Notes under the pieces: generated by a model
Database searches by the model: none
Told to the model about the DNA's origin: nothing
What the model saw: only the letters and a program-made list of their open reading frames with translations
Position numbers and translations under genes: made by a program
Assembly (NCBI GenBank): GCA_038255255.1
Contig: JBBSLL010000032.1
Coordinates: 1-34,141, forward strand
Source: JBBQNY01 sp038255255
Lineage (GTDB): Bacteria > Pseudomonadota > Gammaproteobacteria > Xanthomonadales > Ahniellaceae
DNA: 34,141 nucleotides
Reading direction: 5' to 3'
Part shown: one piece after another, positions 24,701 through 33,556 of the stretch
How positions within the stretch are numbered: position 1 is the first letter of the stretch
Layout: each line of letters opens with the position of its first letter

Positions 24701-27700
24701 TGGGTGGTGCGGCCCCTTGCGCTGCCAATCGCCACGCCGGTACTGCTGCTGTGGATCGCCGCACCCACGCTGATGTGGCGAATCAGCCGCGACACAACGA
24801 GGACGAGAGCGGAACTCGCACCCGCCAGCCGGCAGTTCCTGCGACGGCTCGCGCGGCGCACCTGGCTGTTCTTCGAGTCCTGGGTGGGTGCGGACAACAA
24901 TCACCTGCCGCCGGACAACGTGCAGCACCGCCCACAGACCAAGGTCGCGCACCGGACCTCGCCAACCAACATCGGGCTCGCCCTGCTGGCGAACCTCGCA
25001 GCGCATGACTTCGGGTACCTGACGACGCGCGAACTGCTGGCGCGTACTGCCGCCACGCTCGACACCCTCGACAAGCTGCCGCGCCATCGGGGTCACTTTC
25101 TCAACTGGTATGACACGCAGACGCTCGCGCCACTTTTGCCCGAGTATGTGTCGACGGTCGACAGCGGCAACCTCGCGGGCCACCTGCTGACGTTGCGCCA
25201 AGGGCTCATGGAGCTCGCGACCCGCCCCTGGGCCAATCCGATGCTGGCTTGCGGGCTCGCGGACACGCTCGCGGTCTTGATCGAATCTGCCGGGCCCGCG
25301 GTCGGCGCGCGGACGCGCGAACTCGAAGCGGACCTGACGGCGCTGGTCGGCACGGCAGGACTCGAGCCCGAGGGCGTGGTCCCGCGATTGCGCGAGATCC
25401 GTGCACGTGTCTCAACAGTAGTCGCCGAGCTGGCAGGAGCGAGCGAGGAAACAGCCGACTGGCTGGTGGCGTTGCGGCGCGATCTCGACGCGGCGCTGGC
25501 GGAATTTGAAGCCGCCCTGACGGTTTCCACCCTGGGGCTTGAGGCAACGCAGGCGCGCGCTGAGGAAATCGCGGGACTTGCGGAGCGCGTCGCCGCCTTC
25601 GCACGCATGGAGTTCGATTTTCTTTACGACCCTGAGCGCCACCTCCTCGCCATCGGGTACCACGTGGCCGAGCGCCGGCTCGATTCGGGCTGCTACGACC
25701 TGCTCGCTTCAGAAGCCCGCCTCGCAAGTTACGTCGCGATCGCGCAGGGCCAGCTGCCGCAGGAGACCTGGTTCGCGCTCAGTCGCCTGCTCAACGGCAG
25801 CGAAGGTCCGCCGGTGCTGTTGTCGTGGAGCGGCTCGATGTTCGAGTACCTGATGCCGCAGCTCGTCATGCCGAGCTACCCCGGCACGCTGCTCGACGAG
25901 ACATCGCGCGCGGCAGTGGCGCGCCAGATCGACTACGGCCGGCAGCGCGGCGTGGCCTGGGGAATCTCGGAATGCGGCTACAACACGGTCGACGCGCAGA
26001 TGAATTACCAGTACCGCGCGTTCGGCGTTCCGAGCCTCGGCTTGCAGCGCGGGCTCGCGCAGGAGCTGGTGATCGCGCCTTACGCATCGATGCTCGCAGT
26101 GATGGTCGATCCCCTGGCCGCGTGTACGAATCTCGAGCGTCTGGTCGCCGAAGGCATCGGCGGACCGTTCGGGATGTTCGAGGCCATCGACTACACGCCG
26201 GCGCGACTGCCTCCAGGTGATTCGCGCGCCATCGTCTATTCGCACATGGCCCACCACCAGGGCATGGCACTGCTGTCGCTCGCATACGCCCTGCTCGACC
26301 AGCCCATGCAGCGGCGCTTCGTCGCCGATCCCGCGTTGCAGTCCGCGCTCCTGCTCCTGCAGGAACGCGTGCCGCGCACCGCAGCATTCCACACCCACGC
26401 GGCGGAGTTGCCGGGCTCCGACGTGCGGCCCGACCACGATGAGACCCGTCTGCGCGTGTTCGCCGCTGCCGACGCAGGCCTGCCGGCCGTGCAGATGCTC
26501 TCCAACGGCCGTTACCACGTCATGGTGTCGAGCGCCGGGGGCGGTTACAGCCGTTTGCGCGAGATGGCGATCACGAGGTGGCGGGAGGACTCGACCCGGG
26601 ATCACTGGGGCGCGCATTGCTTCCTGCGGGATGTCGCCACGGGCAACTACTGGTCGACTGCGCTGCAGCCGACCGGCGTAGTGGTGGACGGCTATGAGGC
26701 GATCTTCTCGGATGCGAAAGCGGAATTCCGCGGCAGGCGCGAGCTCTACGACATGCACCTCGAGATCGCGGTGTCGCCCGAGGACGACATCGAATTGCGA
26801 CGACTGCACGTCACCAATCGCGCGCGAACGCGCCGCACGATCGAAATCACGACCTACGCCGAGGTCGTGCTGGCGCCGGCGATCGCCGACGAGCTGCATC
26901 CGGCCTTCAGCAACCTGTTCGTGCAGACCGCGCTGGTTCCCGAGAAGCAGGCCATCACCTGCACGCGACGACCACGCGGCAACGACGAGGCACCGCTCTT
27001 CATGCTGCACCTGGTAGCCGTCCACGATGCGGATATCACGGACATTTCCTACGAAACGGATCGTGCACGCTTCATCGGGCGCGGCAACACGCTCACCAAC
27101 CCGGTCGCGCTGTCCGATCCACAGGCGCGCCTGTCGAATTCGCAAGGTTCGGTGCTCGATCCGATCGTCGCCATCCGCTGCCGCATCGCGCTGGCGCCGG
27201 AGCAGACCGTCACATTCGACATGGTCACCGGGGTCAGCGAGGACGCGGCCGGCTGCCATGGCCTCATCGAGCGCTATCGCGACCGCCGCCTCGCGGATCG
27301 CGTTTTCGATCTCGCCTGGACGCACAACCAGGTCGTGCGCCGCCAGCTCAACGCATCGCAGGCCGATGCGCAGCTCTTCGAGCGGCTGGCCGGGCTGGTG
27401 CTCTACAGCCATCCGGCGCTGCGGGCAGAAAAGCGGCTGCAACTCCTCAATCGCCGCGGACAATCCGGCCTCTGGGCGCATGCGATCTCGGGAGACTTCC
27501 CGATCGTGCTGCTCAAGATCGCCTCCACCACGCACATCGATCTCGTTCGACAGATGGTGCAGGCACACGCCTACTGGAGACTCAAAGGCCTCGCAGTCGA
27601 TCTGGTCATCTGGAACGAGGATCAGGCGGGCTATCGCCAGCAATTGCACGACCAGATCATGGGGCTGATCGCCGCCGGCCTCGAAGCGCATGTCGTCGAT

Positions 27701-30391
27701 CGTCCGGGCGGTATCTTCGTGCGTCCCGCGCACCAGATGTCGAACGAGGATCGCATCCTGCTGCAGGTCGTTGCGCGCCTCATCATCGACGATTCCCGCG
27801 GCAGTCTCGCCGAACAGGTGGGGCGTCGACGGCCACCCGATCCGCCGTTGCCGCGTGCAGCGGTGCCGCTGCGTCGCGATGCCCAGCTCGCGCTCGACAT
27901 CGCGCCGCGCATGGGCGACGCCCTGCCCGTGCCCGCACCGCCCGAACGCGTGTTCGACAACGGCCTGGGCGGATTCTCGGCGGACGGTCGCGAGTATGTG
28001 ATCACCACCAGCGCGCTGCATCGCACGCCGGCGCCGTGGAGCAACGTGCTCGCCAACCCGGGTTTCGGCACTGTGCTCAGCGAAAGTGCCCTGGGATACA
28101 CCTGGAGCGAGAACGCGCACGAATTCCGCCTCACCCCGTGGCTCGACGATCCGGTCATCGACCAGGGCGGCGAAGCGTTCTACCTGCGCGACGAGGATTC
28201 GGGACGGCTATGGTCGCCGACTGCGCTGCCTTGTCGCGGTACCGGCGAGTACCGCACGCGGCATGGATTCGGCTACAGCGTCTTCGAGCACACCGAGGAC
28301 GACATCGCGAGCGAGCTCACCGTGTTCGTCGCGGTGGACGAACCCGTCAAGTTCTCGGTGCTGAAGCTTCGCAATGACTCTGCGCGACCCAGAAGACTTT
28401 CTGCTGTCGGTTACGTCGAATGGGTGCTCGGCGATCTGCGCGCCAGGACGCAGATGCACGTCGTGACGGAACTGGATGCCGAAAGCGGCGCGGTGCTGGC
28501 ACGCAATGCCTACAACACCGAGTTCGAGGAGCGGGTGGGATTCTTCGACGTGGATTCCTCGATCGACGCACGCAGCGTGACCTGCGATCGCGGCGAATTC
28601 ATCGGACGCAACAACAGCCTGGCCCGCCCCGCGGCGATGGCCCGGGTCAAGCTCTCGGGCCGGGTCGGCGCGGGCTTCGATCCCTGCGCCGCCTTCGGGG
28701 TGACCTTCGACCTTGAACCCGGCGAAGAACGCGAAGTGGTGTTCCGCCTCGGTTGTGGAAAGAGCATGGGCGAGGCCGCGCATACCGCGCGGAGGCTGCG
28801 CGGCCGCGCGGTCGCGGCGCAAGCCCTCGACGCCGTGCACGCGTTCTGGCGCCATGCACTCGGCGCGATCCAGGTGCATACGCCAGACCGTGCCGTCGAC
28901 ATGCTCGCCAACGGATGGCTGATGTACCAGACCATCGCCTGCCGCTTCATGGCGCGCAGCGGCTACTACCAGTCCGGCGGAGCCATCGGATACCGCGACC
29001 AGCTGCAGGATGCCATGGCGATGCTGCACGCCGATCCCGCGCGCGTGCGCGCACACCTGCTGCTCTGCGCCGCGCACCAGTTTCCGGAGGGCGACGTCCA
29101 GCACTGGTGGCATCCGCCGCAGGATCGCGGCGTGCGCACGCGCTGTTCCGACGACTTCCTCTGGCTGCCGCTCGCCGCGAGTCGCTATGCGACCGTCACC
29201 GGCGACTTCGGCGTGTTCGAGGAACACGTGCGATACATCGAAGGCCGCGCGCTCAACTTCCAGGAAGAGTCGTACTACGACCAGCCGGTGCGCTCGAGCT
29301 TCAGCGAAACGCTGTACCAGCACTGCCAGCGCGCGCTCGAGCGCGGGATGAGCCTGCTCGGCGCGCGCGGCCTGCCTCTGATCGCAAGCGGCGACTGGAA
29401 CGATGGCATGAACCGCGTCGGCATAGAGGGGCGTGGCGAAAGCGTGTGGCTGGGATTCTTCCTCTGCGACGTCCTCGGGCGTTTCAGCGAAATCGCTACC
29501 GCACGCGAGGACTGGGCGTTCGCCGGCCGCTGCCTCGATGCGGCCGAGCAGCTGCGCAAGCGACTGGAAGAGCATGCGTGGGATGGCGCGTGGTACCGCC
29601 GCGCATGGTTCGACAATGGGTCGCCGCTCGGATCAACAGCCAGCGACGAATGCCGCATCGATTCCATTTCGCAGAGCTGGTCGGTGCTGTCTGGCGCCGC
29701 GGACCAGCAGCGTGCCAGCCAGGCCATGGCCTCGCTCGACCAGCACCTGGTGCGGCGCGACGCAGGCCTCGTCAAGTTGCTCGATCCGCCGTTCGACCTG
29801 ACGGCGCAGGACCCGGGTTACATCCGCGGCTACGTGCCCGGCGTTCGCGAGAATGGAGGGCAGTACACGCACGCGGCGATCTGGGCGACGATGGCCTTTG
29901 CGCGCATGGGCAACCCGGAGCGCGCGTGGGAGCTGCTGCGCATGATCACGCCCGTCGCGCATGGCATGACGCCGCAGGACGTCGCGACCTACAAGGTGGA
30001 GCCGTATGTTGTCGCAGCGGATGTCTACGCGGTCGAGCCGCATGTCGGTCGCGGTGGCTGGACCTGGTACACCGGCTCCGCCGGATGGATGTACCGGCTG
30101 ATCGTCGAATCGCTGCTCGGCGTCTCGCGGCGCGGAAGCGAACTGACCATCACGCCCTGCATCCCGCGCGACTGGCCGTCGTATCGCATCGACTACCGCT
30201 ACGGCTCCGCGCTCTATCGCATCGAAGTCGTGCAGTCCGATGCAGCCGCAGCTGCCAAGCTCACGGTCGACGGCATCGCCCAGCCGGATAACGCCATTGC
30301 ACTGGTCGACGATGGAAACGAACACGCGGCTTTGCTGACTCTCGCCCCGTTGCCGCGAGCCGATCTCAGCTTTTCGCCGCCGGCTGGTTGA
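21773..30391 (+). CDS. ndvB: Cyclic beta-1,2-glucan synthase (NdvB/ChvB family)
   Basis: A 2,872-residue inner-membrane enzyme expected to start, extend and cyclise beta-1,2-glucans that act in the periplasm (osmotic adaptation, surface interactions). Its length is close to the ~2,830 of Agrobacterium ChvB. In order: a long N-terminal region; two helices near 430-480; the GT84 domain with the acidic DSDTQLPRD (Asp645) and RRHRWIRGDWQ; more membrane helices near 860-900 and 970-1010; a glycoamylase-like region (FFESWVGADNNHLPPDN, WGISECGYN, YSHMAHHQGMAL); then two GH94-type beta domains and the GH94 phosphorylase-like domain with SGDWNDGMNRVG (Asp2541 and Asp2544; one is the family's catalytic acid). 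ATG 21773 is chosen over GTG 21755, though neither has a clear Shine-Dalgarno. The 3' end overlaps the convergent regulator gene by 26 bp. Confidence 0.95.
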   Translation: MQELSRYGARWRNLRAMLRNPGKAADVDPDEAPLRSQPFSADQMELLGVRLGRTHRLSPERGPDLLLPRLRDNQRMLAEHGARLASAVRATRRLTPACEWLLDNTHLIEEQMQIARRHLPRDYSRELPRLENGSSIGLPRVYDLALEAISHGDGQVDAGSLHRFVAAYQTIVPLKLGELWAIPIMLRLALIENLRRVSARVAQDRIDRDLADDWADRMIAISETAPRNLVLEIADMARSNPPLSSSFVAELARRLQGQSSALAAPLSWIEQWLAEEGQSIELMVQEENQRQAADQVSISNSIGSLRFLSTMDWRVFVETQSAVERVLERDPQGAYRNMDFATRDSYRHAVETLARRGRQDETTVADAALALAQAGAKVPGGTDSNPVAAHIGYWLVDTGRARLEQVIGLGRGLRARDVRGRVPLAYFLLPIAFFTAALSAALLTLAPLDTPHAGWWIAAAALAVVAFGETAAALTNWTATRLASPRPLPRMDFTRGLPTSARTLVVVPTLLSSVESIASLAELLEVRFLANRDVHLHYALLTDFLDAAVEHAPDDAELLHCAQSAIEALNRKYPGAGSGDNFYLFHRPRRFNPRQDRWMGHERKRGKLADLNAFLRDPEGAGARFERIVGDVAALAGVEYVITLDSDTQLPRDSAREFVATLAHPLNRPCFEPQGDRVARGYSILQPRVGVSLAGGQRSRYAELYGSEPGIDPYTRAVSDVYQDLFGEGSFVGKGIYVVDAFERALGGRCPDNSVLSHDLLEGCFARAGLVSDVQLYEDYPSSYALDVNRRHRWIRGDWQLLPWLLPWAPHEDGQWKRNPLGALSRWKLLDNLRRSLTAPAAVALLVVGWAFSAQPATWMALVLATLLLQPMLSAFTEFFAKPAETPFAAHVAAWWRNTASAAQRGLLTIACLPFEAAFSLDAVVRTLWRLLITRRNLLEWQPSSEAQRSTTRSWSAMARRMASAPVVAIAVAALLWVVRPLALPIATPVLLLWIAAPTLMWRISRDTTRTRAELAPASRQFLRRLARRTWLFFESWVGADNNHLPPDNVQHRPQTKVAHRTSPTNIGLALLANLAAHDFGYLTTRELLARTAATLDTLDKLPRHRGHFLNWYDTQTLAPLLPEYVSTVDSGNLAGHLLTLRQGLMELATRPWANPMLACGLADTLAVLIESAGPAVGARTRELEADLTALVGTAGLEPEGVVPRLREIRARVSTVVAELAGASEETADWLVALRRDLDAALAEFEAALTVSTLGLEATQARAEEIAGLAERVAAFARMEFDFLYDPERHLLAIGYHVAERRLDSGCYDLLASEARLASYVAIAQGQLPQETWFALSRLLNGSEGPPVLLSWSGSMFEYLMPQLVMPSYPGTLLDETSRAAVARQIDYGRQRGVAWGISECGYNTVDAQMNYQYRAFGVPSLGLQRGLAQELVIAPYASMLAVMVDPLAACTNLERLVAEGIGGPFGMFEAIDYTPARLPPGDSRAIVYSHMAHHQGMALLSLAYALLDQPMQRRFVADPALQSALLLLQERVPRTAAFHTHAAELPGSDVRPDHDETRLRVFAAADAGLPAVQMLSNGRYHVMVSSAGGGYSRLREMAITRWREDSTRDHWGAHCFLRDVATGNYWSTALQPTGVVVDGYEAIFSDAKAEFRGRRELYDMHLEIAVSPEDDIELRRLHVTNRARTRRTIEITTYAEVVLAPAIADELHPAFSNLFVQTALVPEKQAITCTRRPRGNDEAPLFMLHLVAVHDADITDISYETDRARFIGRGNTLTNPVALSDPQARLSNSQGSVLDPIVAIRCRIALAPEQTVTFDMVTGVSEDAAGCHGLIERYRDRRLADRVFDLAWTHNQVVRRQLNASQADAQLFERLAGLVLYSHPALRAEKRLQLLNRRGQSGLWAHAISGDFPIVLLKIASTTHIDLVRQMVQAHAYWRLKGLAVDLVIWNEDQAGYRQQLHDQIMGLIAAGLEAHVVDRPGGIFVRPAHQMSNEDRILLQVVARLIIDDSRGSLAEQVGRRRPPDPPLPRAAVPLRRDAQLALDIAPRMGDALPVPAPPERVFDNGLGGFSADGREYVITTSALHRTPAPWSNVLANPGFGTVLSESALGYTWSENAHEFRLTPWLDDPVIDQGGEAFYLRDEDSGRLWSPTALPCRGTGEYRTRHGFGYSVFEHTEDDIASELTVFVAVDEPVKFSVLKLRNDSARPRRLSAVGYVEWVLGDLRARTQMHVVTELDAESGAVLARNAYNTEFEERVGFFDVDSSIDARSVTCDRGEFIGRNNSLARPAAMARVKLSGRVGAGFDPCAAFGVTFDLEPGEEREVVFRLGCGKSMGEAAHTARRLRGRAVAAQALDAVHAFWRHALGAIQVHTPDRAVDMLANGWLMYQTIACRFMARSGYYQSGGAIGYRDQLQDAMAMLHADPARVRAHLLLCAAHQFPEGDVQHWWHPPQDRGVRTRCSDDFLWLPLAASRYATVTGDFGVFEEHVRYIEGRALNFQEESYYDQPVRSSFSETLYQHCQRALERGMSLLGARGLPLIASGDWNDGMNRVGIEGRGESVWLGFFLCDVLGRFSEIATAREDWAFAGRCLDAAEQLRKRLEEHAWDGAWYRRAWFDNGSPLGSTASDECRIDSISQSWSVLSGAADQQRASQAMASLDQHLVRRDAGLVKLLDPPFDLTAQDPGYIRGYVPGVRENGGQYTHAAIWATMAFARMGNPERAWELLRMITPVAHGMTPQDVATYKVEPYVVAADVYAVEPHVGRGGWTWYTGSAGWMYRLIVESLLGVSRRGSELTITPCIPRDWPSYRIDYRYGSALYRIEVVQSDAAAAAKLTVDGIAQPDNAIALVDDGNEHAALLTLAPLPRADLSFSPPAG

Positions 30392-32789
30392 CGAGTGCGA
30401 GTTTGCGCTCGGTGGCGAGCCGCGCGCGGAGCTCGGCGCGCCGTGCCTCGAGCCATGGCGCGGCACGGAACTCGCGCCAGATGAAGTCGGTGTCGAACGC
30501 CACGTCATCAAGCCAGCCGCGCGCGATCGCGCGGCCGAGCCGCGCGTCTGCGTCGACAGCATCGCCCGCAATGGCCGCTGCCACCGCGCGGTGATAGTCG
30601 AACGCCGGGGAATCGACGCCGCCTTCGGCGAAATCCGCCATGTCGCTCTTCAGTGCCGCGAGCTCGGCCTCGTAGGTCGCGCCGGCCTCGCGCCGCAGCA
30701 CGACCCAGTTGGCCACCTGTCCGATGCCGATGCGGGTGGGAAACCAGCTGTGAGTCAGCAACGCACGGTTGGCAGGATCGGCAAGCATCCGGTCATAGTC
30801 TCGCAATCCCGCAGCCCGGTCTCCTGACAGCACCCGCGCCTGCGCGATCCAGATCGTGCGCCACGGCTCCTGCGTCAACCCGGCGCCCACGTTCTGTCCC
30901 CACTGCAGCGCCTCGCGCCACTGCGCCTTTCGCCAGAACGCATCCAGATAGACGGCCATGTGCAATGGGCCTGCGGAGATCGGCGCCCGAATCCCGTTGA
31001 GAATCCGCTTCGCCTCGCCATGGAAGCCCAGCATCGACCAGGCCTGTGCCCGATGCAGTTCGGCGTAGGTCGAGGGCACCACGTGCGCGTCGGTGTCCGG
31101 CAACGTCAGCACGGAAATGCGACCGAAGGCCAGACCCATGCGCAACTGCATCGGGTCGATCTGGGGTTGGCTGGACAGCAGCCGCGCCTTTTGGAAATGC
31201 TCGCGTGCCTTTTCCTCATCGCCGAGGGCCATGTAGTCCTGGCCGAGCCGCGTCACGGAATGTGACGAGAGCGGATCGCCTGCCTGCGCCCTCTGGTGCA
31301 ATGCAACCGCCGCGCGTGGACGTCCCAGGTAGTTCTCGATATTGCCGTTGATCCACAGCACATCGGGGTGGTTCGGGGCGAGCTCCATCGCGCGGCGGGC
31401 GGCATCGCGGCCTTCGATGGCGCGCCACTGCATGGTTGAAGCGAGGGCTTTCTCCACGTAGGCCTCCGCCAGATTAGGGTCGATTGCCAGCGCGCGCTCC
31501 ACTGCCGCGAGCGAGAGCCGCGCACTCTCTTCCAGGGGTTGCTCCCCGGAGATTGCCAGTGCACGATGCACCCGCGACACGCCGGTCAATGGCAGCGCGT
31601 AGGTGGGATCGATGCGCGCTGCATCCTCGAACAGCGCGAGGGCGCGGCGCCAGGAAGCAACGTCGCCACGACCAAGGTGCTGGCGCCCGAGCCAGTACAG
31701 GTCCTGTGCGTCGAGCGCTGCGTCGAAAGCTGGATCGATCGACTTGGCGCGTGACTGCCCCAGCGGCCCGTCCGCGATGGCGTCGAGGGCAGGCCCCAGC
31801 AGGCGGAACGGCTGCGCGCGGGCGTTGCGCACGACGTGAGTCCAGATCGGTCCGGCCCGCGCGGCATCGTGCAGCGTGAGCTCCAGTTCCAGTATCGCGG
31901 CGTCCACCGAACGCAACTTGCCGCCGAGTGCGTGCTGCACGGACAAGGCCCGCACCACCGCGCGGGGCTGAGCGTCCGCAGACACCGCGATCGCAGTCGA
32001 CTCGGCACTCGTCACGCGCAGGTCTGCGACGCGCGCCAGGGATTCCGAAAAGCTGTCCGTGAGACCCGACGCCAGCTCGCGCAATTCGGCATCGTTCCCT
32101 TCGATGTCGAATGGCAGTACCGCGAGAGTCATGGGCTGCGACGCTGCGTCGCCAACAGGCGCATTCGTGGCGGCCGGCGCGGGCATGCGCTGCCGAGTGC
32201 TCGACCACCACGACCACGACACGAATACCGCCACCGCGGCCAGGACGAGGCCCGTGCCGATCCACCATCGACTGGACGCGCGCTCCGGTGCAGCAGCAGG
32301 GAGCGATGGTGCGACGCCGCGCGAAGCGACTGACACTGGCTGAGCCGGTGCAGGCTCCTGCGTCGAGGGCGCATCGCGATTTTCCGCGGCAGCAGCTTCG
32401 CTGACCGGCACGTCGGCGACGGCCGGCACTTCCACTGCGTCGGACTCGGTCGCCGCGGCCGTGGCCACGGTCGCGATCAGTGAATACCCGACGCCGTGGA
32501 CCGTGCGGATGATCGTCGGATGATCGGCATGGTCACCGAGCTCCCTCCGCAACATCGCGATCACCCTGTTCAGCACCGCGGGCGTCACGTGCCGGTGGCC
32601 CCACACCGCGTCGAGCAGCTCGTCGCGTTCGAATACAGCACCAGGGCGCCCGAGCAGCTGCAGTAGTACCGCGTAGGCCTTGGGCTCGAGCTGCAGTTCC
32701 ACGCCCGCACGCGTCACCGAGTGTCCGCGAGTATCGACGCGCACATCGTTGAAGCGGTACTCGACGTCTTCGCCTTGCGCGAGCGGCAT
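30366..32789 (-). CDS. CadC-like membrane-bound winged-helix regulator with TPR region
   Basis: An 807-residue transcription factor anchored in the inner membrane. Residues about 10-108 are an OmpR/PhoB-type winged helix (LEPKAYAVLLQLLGRPG, recognition helix near 72-84, wing IIRTVHGVGYSL). A Pro/Ala/Glu-rich linker (about 110-172) leads to a single transmembrane helix (about 175-195, WWIGTGLVLAAVAVFV). The periplasmic part has the LAVLPFDIEGNDAELRELA stretch usual in this group (about 220-330), then TPR-like helical repeats (LFEDAARIDPTYALP, ALAIDPNLAEAYVEKA, AMELAPNHPDVLWING). No receiver domain is seen, so signalling is one-component: the periplasmic part senses and the cytoplasmic part binds DNA. 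GAGG lies upstream of ATG 32789. It converges on, and overlaps, the cyclic glucan synthase gene; regulation of that gene is possible but unproven. Confidence 0.92.
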   Translation of the reverse strand: MPLAQGEDVEYRFNDVRVDTRGHSVTRAGVELQLEPKAYAVLLQLLGRPGAVFERDELLDAVWGHRHVTPAVLNRVIAMLRRELGDHADHPTIIRTVHGVGYSLIATVATAAATESDAVEVPAVADVPVSEAAAAENRDAPSTQEPAPAQPVSVASRGVAPSLPAAAPERASSRWWIGTGLVLAAVAVFVSWSWWSSTRQRMPAPAATNAPVGDAASQPMTLAVLPFDIEGNDAELRELASGLTDSFSESLARVADLRVTSAESTAIAVSADAQPRAVVRALSVQHALGGKLRSVDAAILELELTLHDAARAGPIWTHVVRNARAQPFRLLGPALDAIADGPLGQSRAKSIDPAFDAALDAQDLYWLGRQHLGRGDVASWRRALALFEDAARIDPTYALPLTGVSRVHRALAISGEQPLEESARLSLAAVERALAIDPNLAEAYVEKALASTMQWRAIEGRDAARRAMELAPNHPDVLWINGNIENYLGRPRAAVALHQRAQAGDPLSSHSVTRLGQDYMALGDEEKAREHFQKARLLSSQPQIDPMQLRMGLAFGRISVLTLPDTDAHVVPSTYAELHRAQAWSMLGFHGEAKRILNGIRAPISAGPLHMAVYLDAFWRKAQWREALQWGQNVGAGLTQEPWRTIWIAQARVLSGDRAAGLRDYDRMLADPANRALLTHSWFPTRIGIGQVANWVVLRREAGATYEAELAALKSDMADFAEGGVDSPAFDYHRAVAAAIAGDAVDADARLGRAIARGWLDDVAFDTDFIWREFRAAPWLEARRAELRARLATERKLALVNQPAAKS

Positions 32790-32827
32790 CGCCCGCCCTC
32801 TGCCGACAGGAAGAAATCAAGCCTAGC

Positions 32828-32860
32828 GTGATTTGCGCGCCCGCAAGTGATTGTCCGCAA
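32828..32860. promoter_or_regulatory. Possible operator: repeated GTGATT...CCGCAA
   Basis: Between the regulator gene and the divergent small secreted protein gene, GTGATT followed by CCGCAA occurs twice in tandem (32828-32846 and 32847-32860), with inner spacers of 7 and 2 bp. Direct repeats close to the start of a winged-helix regulator gene are often autoregulatory sites. The unequal spacing makes this weak. Confidence 0.2.
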
Positions 32861-33011
32861 AGGAACATCACAAACCTCACGAGCCCCGTGCGAGGCCCTC
32901 AGCGTTCCCGCGCGAATCCCTCAAGCATGGGCGGCGACCCACGGCGCAACCTTGCTCCACACCGGGCATGAGCAAACGCCAGTCCGGACCCACCACCCAG
33001 AGGACCACACC

Positions 33012-33299
33012 ATGAACGCCATTCGCACACTGACCATCGCCGCGCTGTTGTCCGCTTCCTCCCTTGCGCACTCCACCGACGAAGCACCTGGCCTACGCTG
33101 GGATTGCAACCGCGGCGGCGCACCCAGCCATGGCGAGATCGCCAACGCATTCGGCTTCGACAACTATGCACTGGCACGCGAAGCCCAGCCGCGCCTCTAC
33201 ACCGAAGTGCGCCGGGCTTGCCAGCGCGGCGCCGCGGCGGTGCTGCTGGTGGCACGGCCGGGCCGCGGGATCGAAGTGCGGGTGTTCGCCGCACGCTGA
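33012..33299 (+). CDS. Small secreted two-cysteine protein, unknown function
   Basis: A 95-residue protein not recognised as a known family. Residues 1-21 are a good signal peptide (MNAIRTLTIAALLSASS, cleavage near AHS-T). The roughly 74-residue mature part has two cysteines, Cys32 and Cys70, that could form a disulfide in the periplasm. It also has a WDCNRGGAPSHGEIANAFG stretch, an Arg-rich helix (RLYTEVRRACQRG) and a hydrophobic strand (AAVLLVARPG). The frame runs 55 codons further upstream, but ATG 33012 opens the signal peptide and has GAGGA (33000-33004) seven bases away. It is divergent from the winged-helix regulator gene, with 222 bp between them, so control by that regulator is possible. 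A nested hairpin follows the stop codon. Confidence 0.7.
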   Translation: MNAIRTLTIAALLSASSLAHSTDEAPGLRWDCNRGGAPSHGEIANAFGFDNYALAREAQPRLYTEVRRACQRGAAAVLLVARPGRGIEVRVFAAR

Positions 33300-33300
33300 A

Positions 33301-33350
33301 GGGTCCACGATGGGCGGAGCGGCCCCGCGCGCCGCCCGCTTCCCGGACCC
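33301..33350 (+). terminator. Nested hairpin after the small secreted protein gene
   Basis: Two nested inverted repeats begin right after the TGA: GGGTCC/GGACCC (33301-33306 with 33345-33350) outside and GGGCGG/CCGCCC (33312-33317 with 33332-33337) inside. The position suits a terminator, but no T-run follows. Confidence 0.35.
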
Positions 33351-33483
33351 GCTGTCACATATCCGCCCGTTTCTCGTATGGATTGTATGAGGGGCAGAGT
33401 TGCCTCCGACACACCGTTGCTTCGCGCGGGGCCTGGCGCGGCGATATGAGCCCCGACCGCTGCTCCACGCTCATCGCGTTTGA

Positions 33484-33506
33484 TTGACGACCCCGGTATT
33501 CGTCAA
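33484..33506 (+). promoter_or_regulatory. Inverted repeat upstream of the cupredoxin gene
   Basis: TTGACGA (33484-33490) and TCGTCAA (33500-33506) form a 7-bp inverted repeat with a 9-nt centre, about 50 bp before the start codon. TTGACG alone could also be a -35 box, although no good -10 box was found at the matching distance. It may be an operator or an RNA leader stem. The rest of 33351-33556 shows nothing clear apart from the strong AGGAGG ribosome site at 33542-33547. Confidence 0.3.
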
Positions 33507-33556
33507 GCCGCACCCTTGTTCCTGATTACCCATTCGATCCCAGGAGGAAGTCACAC

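Noticed and set aside
25709..28120. An 803-codon minus-strand open frame inside the glucan synthase gene
   Set aside because: It is a shadow of the GC-rich codon pattern. The plus strand carries conserved motifs throughout the same stretch.
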